Shown piece by piece: positions 18,432-27,850 of a stretch of DNA of 64,000 bases. Under the pieces are notes generated by a model. That model was not told the origin of the DNA and made no database searches. It saw nothing but the letters and a program-made list of their open reading frames with translations. Position 1 is the stretch's first letter. Every line of letters starts with the position of its first letter. Source of the stretch: Empedobacter sp036647415 (lineage in GTDB: Bacteria; Bacteroidota; Bacteroidia; Flavobacteriales; Weeksellaceae); NCBI RefSeq assembly GCF_036647415.1, contig NZ_JAVXKG010000005.1:62001-126000 (forward strand). Reading direction: 5' to 3'. The position numbers and the translations under genes were made by a program.

Positions 18432-20198
18432 ATGACAATACCACAAAGAATATTCGATTTACCTCGTTTTCAAGAAAAAAATACACCAAATATTTCTATT
18501 TTTAATTACAAAGAAAACAAGGAATGGAAAGGAATTTCGACACAAGATTTCATAAATAGAGTAAATAATATATCCAAAGGCTTACTTGCGAGTGGAATAC
18601 AACCTAATGATAAAGTTGCATTGATTAGTGAAAATCGTCTTGAATGGAATTTATTAGATTTTGCAATTCAGCAAATTGGAGCAGTTGTCGTAGCGATTTA
18701 TCCAAATATATCTGGTAATGATTACGAATTTATCTTAAACAATGCAGAGATTAAACTTTGTTTTGTAAGTAATGATAAATTGTATCAACGTTTGTTAGCT
18801 ATTAAAGATCAAATTCCAACTGTTTCCGAAGTGTATACATTTAATACTTATCCGCATACACCCAATTGGATTTCTCTAGTTTCTAAAGGAATTGATATTT
18901 CAGACGAAATTTTAGATGAACGTATGAATAATGTAAAATCAACAGATTTAGCAACTATTATCTATACATCTGGAACCACTGGGAATCCAAAAGGAGTCAT
19001 GTTAACGCATGAAAATTTATTGGCAGATGTAGATAGTTCAGAATATTCTTTTCCTGTAGTTGCTTATGATAAAGCATTGTCATTTTTACCAGCTTGTCAT
19101 GCATACGAACGAGTTTTTCAGTACGTTTATATAAAAATGGGATTGCCTATTTATTATGCACAATCTATGGATACGATTGGTCAAGATATGAAAGAAGTTC
19201 AACCGCAAATTTTTTCAGCTGTACCTCGTGTTTTAGAAAAAGTGTACGAAAAAATTATGGCAACTGGTGAACAATTGACAGGAGTTAAACGAAAATTATT
19301 CTTTTGGGCAATTGCTCTTGGCGAACAATATGATTTAGACGAAACGAAGCTTTCTACAACCTATAAATTTAAACTAAAAATAGCTCGAAAACTGATTTTT
19401 TCTAAATGGAAACAAGCTTTGGGTGGAAATATAAAAGGAGTAGCTTCTGGTAGTGCTACTTTACAAACCAAATTATTGAAATTATACTTAGCCGCAGGTA
19501 TTCCTATTTACGAAGGTTATGGTTTGACAGAAGCAGGACCATGTCTTTCTGTAAATTGTATTAAACGTGGAATGAAAATCGGGACGGTTGGTATTCCATT
19601 GATTAATATTGATATAAAACTTGCTGAAGATGGAGAAATTCTTGCAAAAGGTAAAAATATTATGGTTGGATATTACAAAAATCCAGAAGCGACTGCTGAG
19701 GTTTTGAAAGATGGTTGGCTACATACAGGTGATATTGGTGAGAGGATTGATGGAAAATTCCTGAAAATTATTGATCGAAAAAAAGAAATGTTCAAAACTT
19801 CTGGAGGAAAGTATATCGTTCCTCAACAAATAGAAGCAAAGCTTTCAGAATCTTCATTTATAGAACAAATAATGGTTGTTGGTGAAGGACAAAAATTTCC
19901 TGCTGCGCTTATTGTTCCTAATTTTAATGCATGTCTTGATTGGGCAAAAGTGAATGATTCTTCTTTGTTAAATGTAACGAGAGAAGAATTTATTAATCAC
20001 TCTAAAATAAAGCAATTAATAGCTGATGAGGTAGATAAATTAAATTCAAATTTTGGAAATTGGGAACAGATCAAAAAGTTTATTCTTCTTCCAAATGAAT
20101 TTACAATAGAAACGGGAGAATTAACACCAACTCTAAAAATGAAACGTAAAATTATAGCGAAGAAATACGAAAAAGAAATCAACGAGATTTATTCTTAA
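18432..20198 (+). CDS. long-chain acyl-CoA synthetase, first of three tandem paralogues
   Basis: 588 residues, the usual size of FadD15-type AMP-forming long-chain fatty acid:CoA ligases. Adenylation motifs are intact: YTSGTTGNPKG near residue 177, the CHAYER segment, YEGYGLTEAGP, LHTGDIGE, IDRKKEMFKTSGGKY and the C-terminal LTPTLKMKRK with the catalytic Lys. It activates fatty acids to acyl-CoA at the inner membrane. Two more full-length paralogues follow on the same strand, each after its own terminator. The A5 motif ends AGP here but ASP in the other two. Confidence 0.9.
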   Translation: MTIPQRIFDLPRFQEKNTPNISIFNYKENKEWKGISTQDFINRVNNISKGLLASGIQPNDKVALISENRLEWNLLDFAIQQIGAVVVAIYPNISGNDYEFILNNAEIKLCFVSNDKLYQRLLAIKDQIPTVSEVYTFNTYPHTPNWISLVSKGIDISDEILDERMNNVKSTDLATIIYTSGTTGNPKGVMLTHENLLADVDSSEYSFPVVAYDKALSFLPACHAYERVFQYVYIKMGLPIYYAQSMDTIGQDMKEVQPQIFSAVPRVLEKVYEKIMATGEQLTGVKRKLFFWAIALGEQYDLDETKLSTTYKFKLKIARKLIFSKWKQALGGNIKGVASGSATLQTKLLKLYLAAGIPIYEGYGLTEAGPCLSVNCIKRGMKIGTVGIPLINIDIKLAEDGEILAKGKNIMVGYYKNPEATAEVLKDGWLHTGDIGERIDGKFLKIIDRKKEMFKTSGGKYIVPQQIEAKLSESSFIEQIMVVGEGQKFPAALIVPNFNACLDWAKVNDSSLLNVTREEFINHSKIKQLIADEVDKLNSNFGNWEQIKKFILLPNEFTIETGELTPTLKMKRKIIAKKYEKEINEIYS

Positions 20199-20221
20199 AC
20201 TTATTCCTTTTGATGAAAACA

Positions 20222-20255
20222 AAAAGCAAGATTATCCTAAATCTTGCTTTTTTTA
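20222..20255 (+). terminator. intrinsic terminator
   Basis: Stem AAAGCAAGATT / AATCTTGCTTT followed by seven T, between the first and second acyl-CoA synthetase genes. Confidence 0.85.
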
Positions 20256-20324
20256 TAAAAATATCCTCAAAACTGAAATATTTGCATCAAATTTGCACTC
20301 TTTTTTGAGAATAATAGTTAGAAG

Positions 20325-22091
20325 ATGAATAACCCTACAAGAATATTTGATTTAGCCTATAGACAGACGGATTTATTTCCAAATTTAGAAATGTTTTCTT
20401 CTAAAGTTGATGGGAAATGGATTCCGACAAAAACGGAAGACTTTATTCTACAAACACGTAAAATATCGAAAGGTCTTTTAGCTTTAGGTGTAAAACCTGG
20501 GGATAAAGTTGGTTTGATTGCAGAAAGTCGTTACGAATGGCATGTTATAGATTTTGCAATACAGCAAATTGGTGCAGTTGTTGTAGCAATTTATCCAAAT
20601 ATTACAGATGCAGATTATCAATTCATTTTTAATGATGCAGAGATTAATTTGTGCATTGTAAGTACAAAAAATTTGTATGAACGTATTACAAAACTCAATG
20701 ATTCAATTTATTCATTAAATTATATCTTTTCAATTAATGAATTTGAGGATTCTCGTAATTGGAAAGAATTAGAGAAAGTAGGTGAGTCTGTTTCAGATTC
20801 AGATTTAGATTATTTCAAAAATAAAGTTAAAGGTTCAGATTTAGCAACACTAATTTATACTTCTGGTAAAACAGGAAAACCAAAAGGTGTAATGTTGTCG
20901 CATCACAATATTGTTTCTAATTTTTTATCGGCACGTGAAGTAACTCCTTTGAAAGAATATTCGCGCGGATTAACATTTTTGCCACCTTGTCATGCCTATG
21001 AGCGAATGGTAATTTATACGTATTTGTATATTGGAATTACGGTTTATTTTGCGGAAGGTTTTGAGAAAATTGGCGAAAATATAAACGAAGTAAAACCTCA
21101 TATCATGACGGCTGTTCCAAGAATTATGGAAAAAGTTTTCGAAAAAATCATGAAAACAGGAAGCTCATTAACAGGTATTCAGAAAAAAACATTTGACTGG
21201 GCAGTTTCGGTTGCCGAAGATTATGATCCAAATCCAAAGAAAAGAAGTTTAGTTTATAACTTGAAATTAAAAGTAGCTAAGAAATTAGTTTTAGATAAAT
21301 TTTATGATGCATTAGGAGGCGAATTGGTTACAATTGCATCGGGTAGTGCATCATTACAACACCGTATTGCAAAAGTATTGTTAGCCGCAGGTATTCCGAT
21401 CTATGAAGGTTATGGATTAACGGAAGCATCTCCTTTGATTGCGGTAAATTTATATAATCGTGGTCCACGTATTGGGACTGTTGGAAATGCTGTAAAAGAT
21501 GTTGAAATAAAATTAGCCGACGATGGAGAAATTTTGGTAAAAGGACCAAATGTAATGTTAGGTTATTACAAAAACCAGCAAGCGACAGACGAAGTTCTTA
21601 AAAATGGATGGTTGTATACAGGCGATATTGGCGAATGGGTAGAAGGAGATTACCTTAAAATTATTGACCGTAAGAAAGAAATGTTCAAAATTTCTGGTGG
21701 TAAATATGTTGTTCCTCAACCAATTGAAACTAAATTAGTAGAATCAGATTTTATAGAACAGGCAATGGTTGTGGGTGATTCTCAGAAATTTGCATCAGCT
21801 TTTATTGTTCCAAATTTTGCTAATCTGAAAGATTGGGCAAAACAGAATGCACCAGAAATTGTAAATCTTCCACGTGAAGAGTTTTTAGCGACAGCAGAAG
21901 TTCATAAGAAAATTAACCAAGAAGTACGAAAGGCCAATCAGTTTTTTGGAAATTGGGAACAAATTAAAAAACCAGCTATTCTTCCTCATGAATTTACGAT
22001 AGAAAGCGATGAATTAACGCCGACACTAAAGATGAAGCGTAAAGTTATTCTGAAAAAATATCAAACTGAGTTTGAAGAAATTTATAAATAA
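20325..22091 (+). CDS. long-chain acyl-CoA synthetase paralogue with altered ATP-binding motif
   Basis: 588 residues, colinear with its two neighbours. The phosphate-binding A3 motif reads YTSGKTGKPKG: the conserved Thr after SG is Lys (codon AAA at 20868-20870, residue 182), while both neighbours have YTSGTTGNPKG. The other motifs are intact (CHAYER, YEGYGLTEASP, LYTGDIGE, IDRKKEMFKISGGKY, LTPTLKMKRK). The frame has no other damage, so it is not a decaying gene by length. Whether it still makes acyl-adenylate is open. It has its own terminators on both sides. Confidence 0.88.
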   Translation: MNNPTRIFDLAYRQTDLFPNLEMFSSKVDGKWIPTKTEDFILQTRKISKGLLALGVKPGDKVGLIAESRYEWHVIDFAIQQIGAVVVAIYPNITDADYQFIFNDAEINLCIVSTKNLYERITKLNDSIYSLNYIFSINEFEDSRNWKELEKVGESVSDSDLDYFKNKVKGSDLATLIYTSGKTGKPKGVMLSHHNIVSNFLSAREVTPLKEYSRGLTFLPPCHAYERMVIYTYLYIGITVYFAEGFEKIGENINEVKPHIMTAVPRIMEKVFEKIMKTGSSLTGIQKKTFDWAVSVAEDYDPNPKKRSLVYNLKLKVAKKLVLDKFYDALGGELVTIASGSASLQHRIAKVLLAAGIPIYEGYGLTEASPLIAVNLYNRGPRIGTVGNAVKDVEIKLADDGEILVKGPNVMLGYYKNQQATDEVLKNGWLYTGDIGEWVEGDYLKIIDRKKEMFKISGGKYVVPQPIETKLVESDFIEQAMVVGDSQKFASAFIVPNFANLKDWAKQNAPEIVNLPREEFLATAEVHKKINQEVRKANQFFGNWEQIKKPAILPHEFTIESDELTPTLKMKRKVILKKYQTEFEEIYK

Positions 22092-22130
22092 TAAAATCCC
22101 TTAATTTGTTTTGAATTGAGGGATTTTAAT
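22092..22130 (+). terminator. intrinsic terminator
   Basis: Stem TAAAATCCCTTAATT / AATTGAGGGATTTTA with a short loop and a T-rich tail, between the second and third synthetase genes. Confidence 0.75.
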
Positions 22131-22225
22131 TTTTACTGGCTCGATGAAATAAAATTTTGAAAAATTCAGTTTTTTAATCTATTTTCGACAAATTCTTTTC
22201 AAAATTACAAAACTATAAGTGCGCT

Positions 22226-23989
22226 ATGGAAGCAACCAGAATTTTTGATTTACCAAAACGTCAACTGGAGAAGTTTCCAAATTTACCAATGTTTGTGTCT
22301 AAGCAAAATGGTGAATGGAAATCGATGAATACCCAAACATTTTTAGACCGTGTGAATGAAATTTCAAAAGGTTTGATTGCAATTGGAGTTCAACCAGGAG
22401 AAAAAGTAGGTTTAATCTCAGAAAATCGTGTAGAATGGAATATGATAGATTATGCAATACAACAAGTTGGAGCTGTTGTAGTCGCTATTTATCCTAATAT
22501 TTCGGACAATGATTACGAATATATTTTTAAAGACTCATCAATAAAAGTATGTTTTACAAGTAATTTAGATTTATATACTCGTCTTGATTTACTTAAAACA
22601 AAATTACCATCATTAGAACAATTGTATTCAATCGACGAATTTGAAAATACAATTAGTTGGAATGAGATGATCAAAAAAGGACAAGAAATTGATATAATCG
22701 AAGTAGAAAATCGTTCTGCTCAAGTAAAATATGAAGATTTAGCATTCTTAATTTATACTTCTGGTACAACTGGAAATCCAAAAGGAGTAATGCTTTCGCA
22801 CAAAAATATTATTGCAGATGTTATTGCTTGCGAATATTCAACACCTTTGGATGCTTATGATCGAGCATTAACGTTTTTACCTGCTTGTCATGCCTACGAA
22901 CGTACAATTCAGTATTTATACGTTTATATGGGAATCTCGATTTATTTTGCAGAATCAATGGAAAAAATTGGAGATAATCTAAAAGAGATAAAACCACACA
23001 TGATTACCGCTGTGCCTCGTGTTATAGAAAAAGTATATGAGAAAATTATGGCAACAGGAAATCAATTAACAGGATTTAAGCATAAAATTTTTAATTGGGC
23101 AGTAGAAGTTGGTGATCAATTTATTTTAGAGGAAGATCAACGTTCACTTTTATATGATATAAAATTAAGTATTGCCAGAAAGCTAGTTTTACGTAAATGG
23201 TATGACGGTTTAGGAGGCGAATTAAAAGCAATTGTAACGGGAAGTGCAGCGATTCAGCAACGAATTGTACGTGTTTTTTTAGCAGCCGAAATCCCAATTT
23301 ATGAAGGTTATGGATTAACAGAAGCATCGCCAGTTATTTCGGTTAATTGTTATAGAAGAGGTGTTAAGATAGGAACAGTTGGTCCACCATTGAAAGGTGT
23401 TGAAGTAAAATTAGCCGAAGATGGAGAAGTTTTGGTAAAAGGAGATACTGTAATGATGGGTTATCATAATTTACCAGAAAAAACTGCAGAAGAAATAAAA
23501 GATGGTTGGCTACATACAGGTGATATAGGCGAATGGGTAGATGATAAATTTCTGAAGATTGTAGATCGTAAAAAAGAAATGTTCAAAACATCTGGAGGAA
23601 AATATATTGTTCCACAACAAATTGAAATGAAAATGGTAGAATCTCCATTTATAGAACAATTGATGGTTGTTGGAGAAGGAGAAAAGTTTCCTGCAGCATT
23701 TGTTGTTCCAAGTTATCCAAATCTAAAAAAATGGGCAAAAAATAATGCTCCCGAAATAGATAATTTATCACATGATGAATTTCAACTAAGTAATGTTGTC
23801 ATGAAAAAACTGGAAGCTGAAATAACGAAACTAAATGTAAACTTTGGGCATTGGGAGCAAATCAAGAAAATTGCAATTATTCCTAATGAAATGACTGTAG
23901 AAGGAGGAGAGTTAACACCAACACTAAAGTTTAAGCGTAAAATTATACTTCAAAAATACAATAATAAATACAAGGAAATTTTTGAATAA
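22226..23989 (+). CDS. long-chain acyl-CoA synthetase, third tandem paralogue
   Basis: 587 residues with a complete set of motifs: YTSGTTGNPKG, CHAYER, YEGYGLTEASP, LHTGDIGE, DRKKEMFKTSGGKYIVPQQIE and a C-terminal LTPTLKFKRK Lys. In the ATP-binding motif it agrees with the first copy, while its TEASP motif agrees with the second. The three genes have separate terminators, which allows separate regulation and possibly different chain-length preference (inference). Confidence 0.9.
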   Translation: MEATRIFDLPKRQLEKFPNLPMFVSKQNGEWKSMNTQTFLDRVNEISKGLIAIGVQPGEKVGLISENRVEWNMIDYAIQQVGAVVVAIYPNISDNDYEYIFKDSSIKVCFTSNLDLYTRLDLLKTKLPSLEQLYSIDEFENTISWNEMIKKGQEIDIIEVENRSAQVKYEDLAFLIYTSGTTGNPKGVMLSHKNIIADVIACEYSTPLDAYDRALTFLPACHAYERTIQYLYVYMGISIYFAESMEKIGDNLKEIKPHMITAVPRVIEKVYEKIMATGNQLTGFKHKIFNWAVEVGDQFILEEDQRSLLYDIKLSIARKLVLRKWYDGLGGELKAIVTGSAAIQQRIVRVFLAAEIPIYEGYGLTEASPVISVNCYRRGVKIGTVGPPLKGVEVKLAEDGEVLVKGDTVMMGYHNLPEKTAEEIKDGWLHTGDIGEWVDDKFLKIVDRKKEMFKTSGGKYIVPQQIEMKMVESPFIEQLMVVGEGEKFPAAFVVPSYPNLKKWAKNNAPEIDNLSHDEFQLSNVVMKKLEAEITKLNVNFGHWEQIKKIAIIPNEMTVEGGELTPTLKFKRKIILQKYNNKYKEIFE

Positions 23990-24000
23990 AATTTTCAATC

Positions 24001-24040
24001 AAAACACCAAGAGCTTTCATCCGAAAGCTTTTGGTGTTTA
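24001..24040 (+). terminator. intrinsic terminator
   Basis: Stem AACACCAAGAGCTTTC / GAAAGCTTTTGGTGTT with a 4-base loop, after the third synthetase gene. Confidence 0.85.
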
Positions 24041-24067
24041 ATAACCTTATCTTAACTTGTAAAGTAT

Positions 24068-24075
24068 TAATTTTG
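24068..24075 (+). promoter_or_regulatory. -7 promoter element (TAATTTTG)
   Basis: Match to TAnnTTTG ending 14 bases before the TTG start at 24090. It supports that start and implies a leader of only about 10 bases. Confidence 0.5.
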
Positions 24076-24089
24076 CAAAAAATATACAA

Positions 24090-24623
24090 TTGAATTCAGT
24101 CGAAATTTATGCCAAACAACGAAGTAATTGGGGACTTCTAATAGGAAGTCTAATTTTTTTGTTTTGTTCTATTTATTTATTTCTTAATATTAATCAAGTA
24201 AATTCGCCAGCTACAGCAAAACTAATTAGTATTGTTATGTTTGTACCGAGTTTAATTTTAGTTGTTTTTGCAATAAAGAAATTGCTTAAAAAACAATTAA
24301 TTGTTTTGATTGACAAAAAAGGAATTGTATTTCATCCATCTCAAAAATTAAATTACATAGTTTGGGGAAATATAGCCGAAATAGAAGAGTTAAAATTGCC
24401 TCGTCAACGTATTATTAATATTAAAGTTATAGATAGCGAAAAATATATTAATGCCGAAAATCAAAAATTTTTACAAACTCGTATGAAATTCTGGAATCAA
24501 ATGTATGGCGCTGTAGTTTCCTTTGATGCCAATACGTTAGATAAAAACCATTTCGAAATTATGTATATTTTTGATGAATTTATGGATGATTATAAAACTT
24601 CTCTTCAAACAAAAACGAATTAA
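24090..24623 (+). CDS. STM3941-like membrane protein, unknown function
   Basis: 177 residues from a TTG start; no ATG is near and a promoter element lies just upstream. Two membrane helices (about 15-33 and 44-62) are followed by a cytoplasmic domain of about 110 residues with IVLIDKKGIVFHP and VWGNIAEIEEL, a PH-like layout seen in STM3941-type proteins. The function is unknown. It ends 27 bases before the helicase gene, which has its own promoter element. Confidence 0.65.
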   Translation: MNSVEIYAKQRSNWGLLIGSLIFLFCSIYLFLNINQVNSPATAKLISIVMFVPSLILVVFAIKKLLKKQLIVLIDKKGIVFHPSQKLNYIVWGNIAEIEELKLPRQRIINIKVIDSEKYINAENQKFLQTRMKFWNQMYGAVVSFDANTLDKNHFEIMYIFDEFMDDYKTSLQTKTN

Positions 24624-24638
24624 TTCGTAATAAACACC

Positions 24639-24646
24639 TAATTTTG
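24639..24646 (+). promoter_or_regulatory. -7 promoter element (TAATTTTG), probably giving a leaderless mRNA
   Basis: Match to TAnnTTTG with only four bases between it and the ATG at 24651. The transcript would begin at or next to the start codon. Confidence 0.55.
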
Positions 24647-24650
24647 CACC

Positions 24651-25958
24651 ATGCAAATCGATTTACTTTATAAAAACTTGGGCATCAAAGATATGAATGC
24701 AATGCAACGTTCAGCATTCAAAATGTCCGAAAATCAACGAGATTTAATCTTATTATCGCCAACAGGTTCAGGAAAAACATTGGCTTTTTTACTTCCGACT
24801 GTCAGAGATTTAAAACCAGATGTAAAAGGTGTACAATACCTTATTTTGGTTCCTGCACGCGAATTAGCTTTACAGATTGAATCAGTTTTCAAATCAATGA
24901 AAACAGAATATAAAGTAACGTGCTGCTACGGAGGTCATAATACAAAAGTGGAACAAAATACGTTGCTAGAAGCGCCTGCTGTTTTGATAGGTACACCAGG
25001 AAGAATTGCGTACCATTTACGTAACGAAAATTTTGATCCTTCGACTGTTCAAACACTTATTTTAGATGAGTTTGATAAAGCGTTAGAGTTAGGTTTTCAA
25101 GAAGATATGAGTTTTATTGTGAACCAATTATCAGGTTTACAACAACGTATGTTAACTTCTGCAACAGAAATGGAAAATATACCAGAATTCGTTGGTTTAC
25201 AAGATGAAAAAACAGTAAGTTATCTTAAAAATATCGAAGTTAAACCAGATTTACACATGAAATTGGTTAATACAATTTCTGAGGATAAATTAGATACTTT
25301 GTTTAATTTGATTTGTAAAATAGGTAACAAACGTATGTTGATTTTTTGTAATCATCGAGATGCAGTAGACCGTATTAGTAATTTATTACAAGAAAAAGGA
25401 ATTGCACGTGAAAGTTTTCATGGTGGAATGGAACAAGATGAGCGCGAGCGTGCTTTATTGAAATTCCGTAACGATTCTGTTCGTGTTTTAATTACAACAG
25501 ATTTGGCTGCACGTGGTTTGGATATTCCAGAAGTTGATTCGATTATTCATTATCAATTACCTCCAAAAGAAGCTGCTTTTATTCACAGAAATGGTCGTAC
25601 AGCTCGTATGAATGCGAAAGGATTTGTTTATCTAATCATTAGTAATGAAGAACATTTTCCGTTTGTAAATGAGAATTTACCTGTAGAAAATTTAGGTGGA
25701 ACTTACAAAATACCAGAACGTACTCCTTATCAAACAATTTATATTTCGGCTGGTAAAAAAGACAAAGTAAATAAAGTAGATATTGTTGGATTTTTGTTCA
25801 AAAAAGGAGGTTTAGAGAAAAATGATGTCGGAATTATAGAAGTGAAAGATACAACGTCTTATGTTGCAATTAATCGTCAAAAAGTTCCTGATTTATTGAA
25901 AAAACTAAACGGTGAAAAAGTAAAGAATAAGAAAGTTAAAATGCAAATTGCATACTAA
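24651..25958 (+). CDS. DEAD-box-type RNA helicase with DEFD motif II
   Basis: 435 residues. Motif I SPTGSGKT (36-43), Ia PARELA, Ib GTPGR, motif II DEFD at 139-142, motif III SAT, then TTDLAARGLDIPEVD and motif VI HRNGRTAR. The Ala-to-Phe change in motif II leaves the catalytic Asp-Glu intact, so ATPase activity is expected. The C-terminal 80 residues form a small RNA-binding-like domain similar in position to that of DbpA. Likely roles are ribosome assembly or RNA turnover. The mRNA appears to be leaderless. Confidence 0.85.
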   Translation: MQIDLLYKNLGIKDMNAMQRSAFKMSENQRDLILLSPTGSGKTLAFLLPTVRDLKPDVKGVQYLILVPARELALQIESVFKSMKTEYKVTCCYGGHNTKVEQNTLLEAPAVLIGTPGRIAYHLRNENFDPSTVQTLILDEFDKALELGFQEDMSFIVNQLSGLQQRMLTSATEMENIPEFVGLQDEKTVSYLKNIEVKPDLHMKLVNTISEDKLDTLFNLICKIGNKRMLIFCNHRDAVDRISNLLQEKGIARESFHGGMEQDERERALLKFRNDSVRVLITTDLAARGLDIPEVDSIIHYQLPPKEAAFIHRNGRTARMNAKGFVYLIISNEEHFPFVNENLPVENLGGTYKIPERTPYQTIYISAGKKDKVNKVDIVGFLFKKGGLEKNDVGIIEVKDTTSYVAINRQKVPDLLKKLNGEKVKNKKVKMQIAY

Positions 25959-26017
25959 ATAGAGTAGGATTTTATAATATACTTTATAATCCTTTATATA
26001 AAAAAGTAAGAAATTAT

Positions 26018-26060
26018 AACCCATGAAGTTTTACATATTGTACTACTTTATGGGTTTTTA
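26018..26060 (+). terminator. intrinsic terminator
   Basis: Stem AACCCATGAAGT / ACTTTATGGGTT (one G-T pair) and a T run, 60 bases after the helicase stop and before the converging Pmp3 gene. Confidence 0.65.
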
Positions 26061-26109
26061 TTTTACAATTAATTAAATTTATAATTAATTGAAATTTAGT
26101 GTTTTAAAT

Positions 26110-26295
26110 CTATCTTCTTAAATCTTTAATTCTAGATTTATTTCTAGAATCAATTAATGATGCAACAGCCCAAATTGCTGCAGGAATCCATCCGATAATT
26201 GTGATTTGAAGTACAAAACATAAAATTGCAGTTAGTATTTTTCCTCTTATAAGAAATGAAATCGAAGGGAATAGTATGGCTAGTAAGATCATCAT
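26110..26295 (-). CDS. YqaE/Pmp3 family small membrane protein
   Basis: 61 residues with two helices, matching UPF0057 proteolipids: LLAILFPSISFLIRGK at the start and IIGWIPAAIWAVASL in the second helix. Homologues are linked to salt and membrane stress. It starts one base after the stop of the upstream NAD(P)-binding gene, so it belongs to that operon. Confidence 0.85.
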   Translation of the reverse strand: MMILLAILFPSISFLIRGKILTAILCFVLQITIIGWIPAAIWAVASLIDSRNKSRIKDLRR

Positions 26296-26296
26296 T

Positions 26297-26959
26297 TTAT
26301 TTTTTTAAGTTTTGCATTATTTCATCATATTGATAAACGGAAACTGAATTTATTTGATCTTTAGAATCAATAGTTATCATTGCTTTTGCTAAATTTTCTA
26401 CTTTCATTGCTTTGTATTTACTTAAACTTCCCATTAGAAATAAATCAATAATTGGAAAAATTTTAGTACCTACTTTTTCTCCAAAACGATAATTTTTTCT
26501 TTCTCCAGTCAATAATGAAGGTTGATAGATATGCAATGATGGAATGTTCGAATTTTTTAACAAATATTCTGCTTCGCCTTTTATATTTAGGTAAAAATTA
26601 GACGCATTTTTATTTGCGCCAATAGCAGAAATATAATGAAAGTTTTGCATGCCCTTGGTTTTTCCAATTTCAGCATAAAGTATTGGAATTTCTATCTCAA
26701 TTTTACGATATGCAATCATATCTGGTGTTTGTTTTCGAGTAGTTCCTAAACATGAAAATATAGTGTCAATGTGATTTATTTGACTGAAATCGGGTACTGA
26801 ATTAAAATCTGTAGTAATTTCTAATAACTTAGCGTGTTGAATTGGTTGAGGTTTACGTACAAGTGTAATAACTCTAGTATAGGAAGAATCATGCAATAAT
26901 TCTTTTAAAATTACAGAACCAACCAAACCTGTGCTACCCAGAATTAATGCAGTTTTCAT
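26297..26959 (-). CDS. NAD(P)H-binding oxidoreductase-like protein (atypical SDR)
   Basis: 220 residues. The Rossmann nucleotide-binding loop GSTGLVG is at 8-14, and FSCLGTTRKQTPD, HYISAIGANKNAS and YQPSLLTGERKNYRFGEK follow the pattern of HTATIP2/NmrA-like atypical short-chain dehydrogenases. The substrate is unknown. It sits between flavin reductase (upstream, 1-base gap) and Pmp3 (downstream, 1-base gap), so these are transcribed together. Confidence 0.85.
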   Translation of the reverse strand: MKTALILGSTGLVGSVILKELLHDSSYTRVITLVRKPQPIQHAKLLEITTDFNSVPDFSQINHIDTIFSCLGTTRKQTPDMIAYRKIEIEIPILYAEIGKTKGMQNFHYISAIGANKNASNFYLNIKGEAEYLLKNSNIPSLHIYQPSLLTGERKNYRFGEKVGTKIFPIIDLFLMGSLSKYKAMKVENLAKAMITIDSKDQINSVSVYQYDEIMQNLKK

Positions 26960-26960
26960 T

Positions 26961-27839
26961 TTAAATATTCATTAACAACCAATACCAAGCACCATTTACA
27001 TCACCTTGATCTAATAATTTACTCGCAACTTGATGACGTACTTCGGCTGATTTGAATTTCTGAATATCTAAACGATCTTTTAGTTGAGATTTAAAATTTT
27101 CAATCATTTCTTCAGTTGGTAAATTTTCAACATTTCCCAATTGTCCTAAATGATTTCCTGTTAAATAATTTGAATTTTTTATATCATCAGGTAATTGATC
27201 TATTCCTAAACCAACTGTACGAGTAGGTTTTTCGACTTCAAAAATAGATTCAGGAATTACGCGACAATAAAAATCACCACCCATACGTGCAACTAAATCC
27301 AAATCGTAAGGTGAAACGTTGTTTTCTTCGTCTAATAAATCTTCGTGAATATGTAATTTTACAACTTCTGCAATTACTAAATTAGCTGCACCAGGTTGAT
27401 CTGTAATCGAAATTACTTCGCGTATTTTACATTCTAGTTGTATTGGAGATTCTGCAACACGAGGAGGTTTTACAATCTCCGAAGCCAATTCTGTAAAGCC
27501 AGCTTTTACAAATTCATTTACACCTTTTGGATATTCTACACTTGCTAATGACTGTTGTTGTACAATAGAATAATTGACAATATTAATAACACATTCCGGA
27601 TGTTCCCAAATATTTTCTAACGTATGTTTTGTAGAACCGTCTCGCATTTTTCGTAATGGAGAAAATACACAAATAGGAGGATTTTGTCCCATTAAATTAA
27701 AGAAAGAAAATGGACTTAAATTTACATTTCCATCTTTATCTATAGTACTTGCAAAGCAAATAGGGCGTGGAGAAATAGCGTGTTTTAGTAAATCGTCAAA
27801 AGTTTTAGTATTTGGCTCGAATGATTTTGTAATTTGCAT
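26961..27839 (-). CDS. flavin reductase family protein (FMN-binding)
   Basis: 292 residues when started at MQITKSFEPNTK. The frame extends 32 codons upstream into the preceding gene without resembling the family. The DIM6/NTAB-type split-barrel is recognisable by RPICFASTIDKDGNVNLSPF and SFFNLMGQNPPICVFSP. It binds FMN and may reduce flavin for a partner oxygenase. It follows the fumarylacetoacetate hydrolase gene by 11 bases; this pairing may mean a role in aromatic catabolism (inference). Confidence 0.85.
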   Translation of the reverse strand: MQITKSFEPNTKTFDDLLKHAISPRPICFASTIDKDGNVNLSPFSFFNLMGQNPPICVFSPLRKMRDGSTKHTLENIWEHPECVINIVNYSIVQQQSLASVEYPKGVNEFVKAGFTELASEIVKPPRVAESPIQLECKIREVISITDQPGAANLVIAEVVKLHIHEDLLDEENNVSPYDLDLVARMGGDFYCRVIPESIFEVEKPTRTVGLGIDQLPDDIKNSNYLTGNHLGQLGNVENLPTEEMIENFKSQLKDRLDIQKFKSAEVRHQVASKLLDQGDVNGAWYWLLMNI

Positions 27840-27850
27840 GAAATAAAGAT

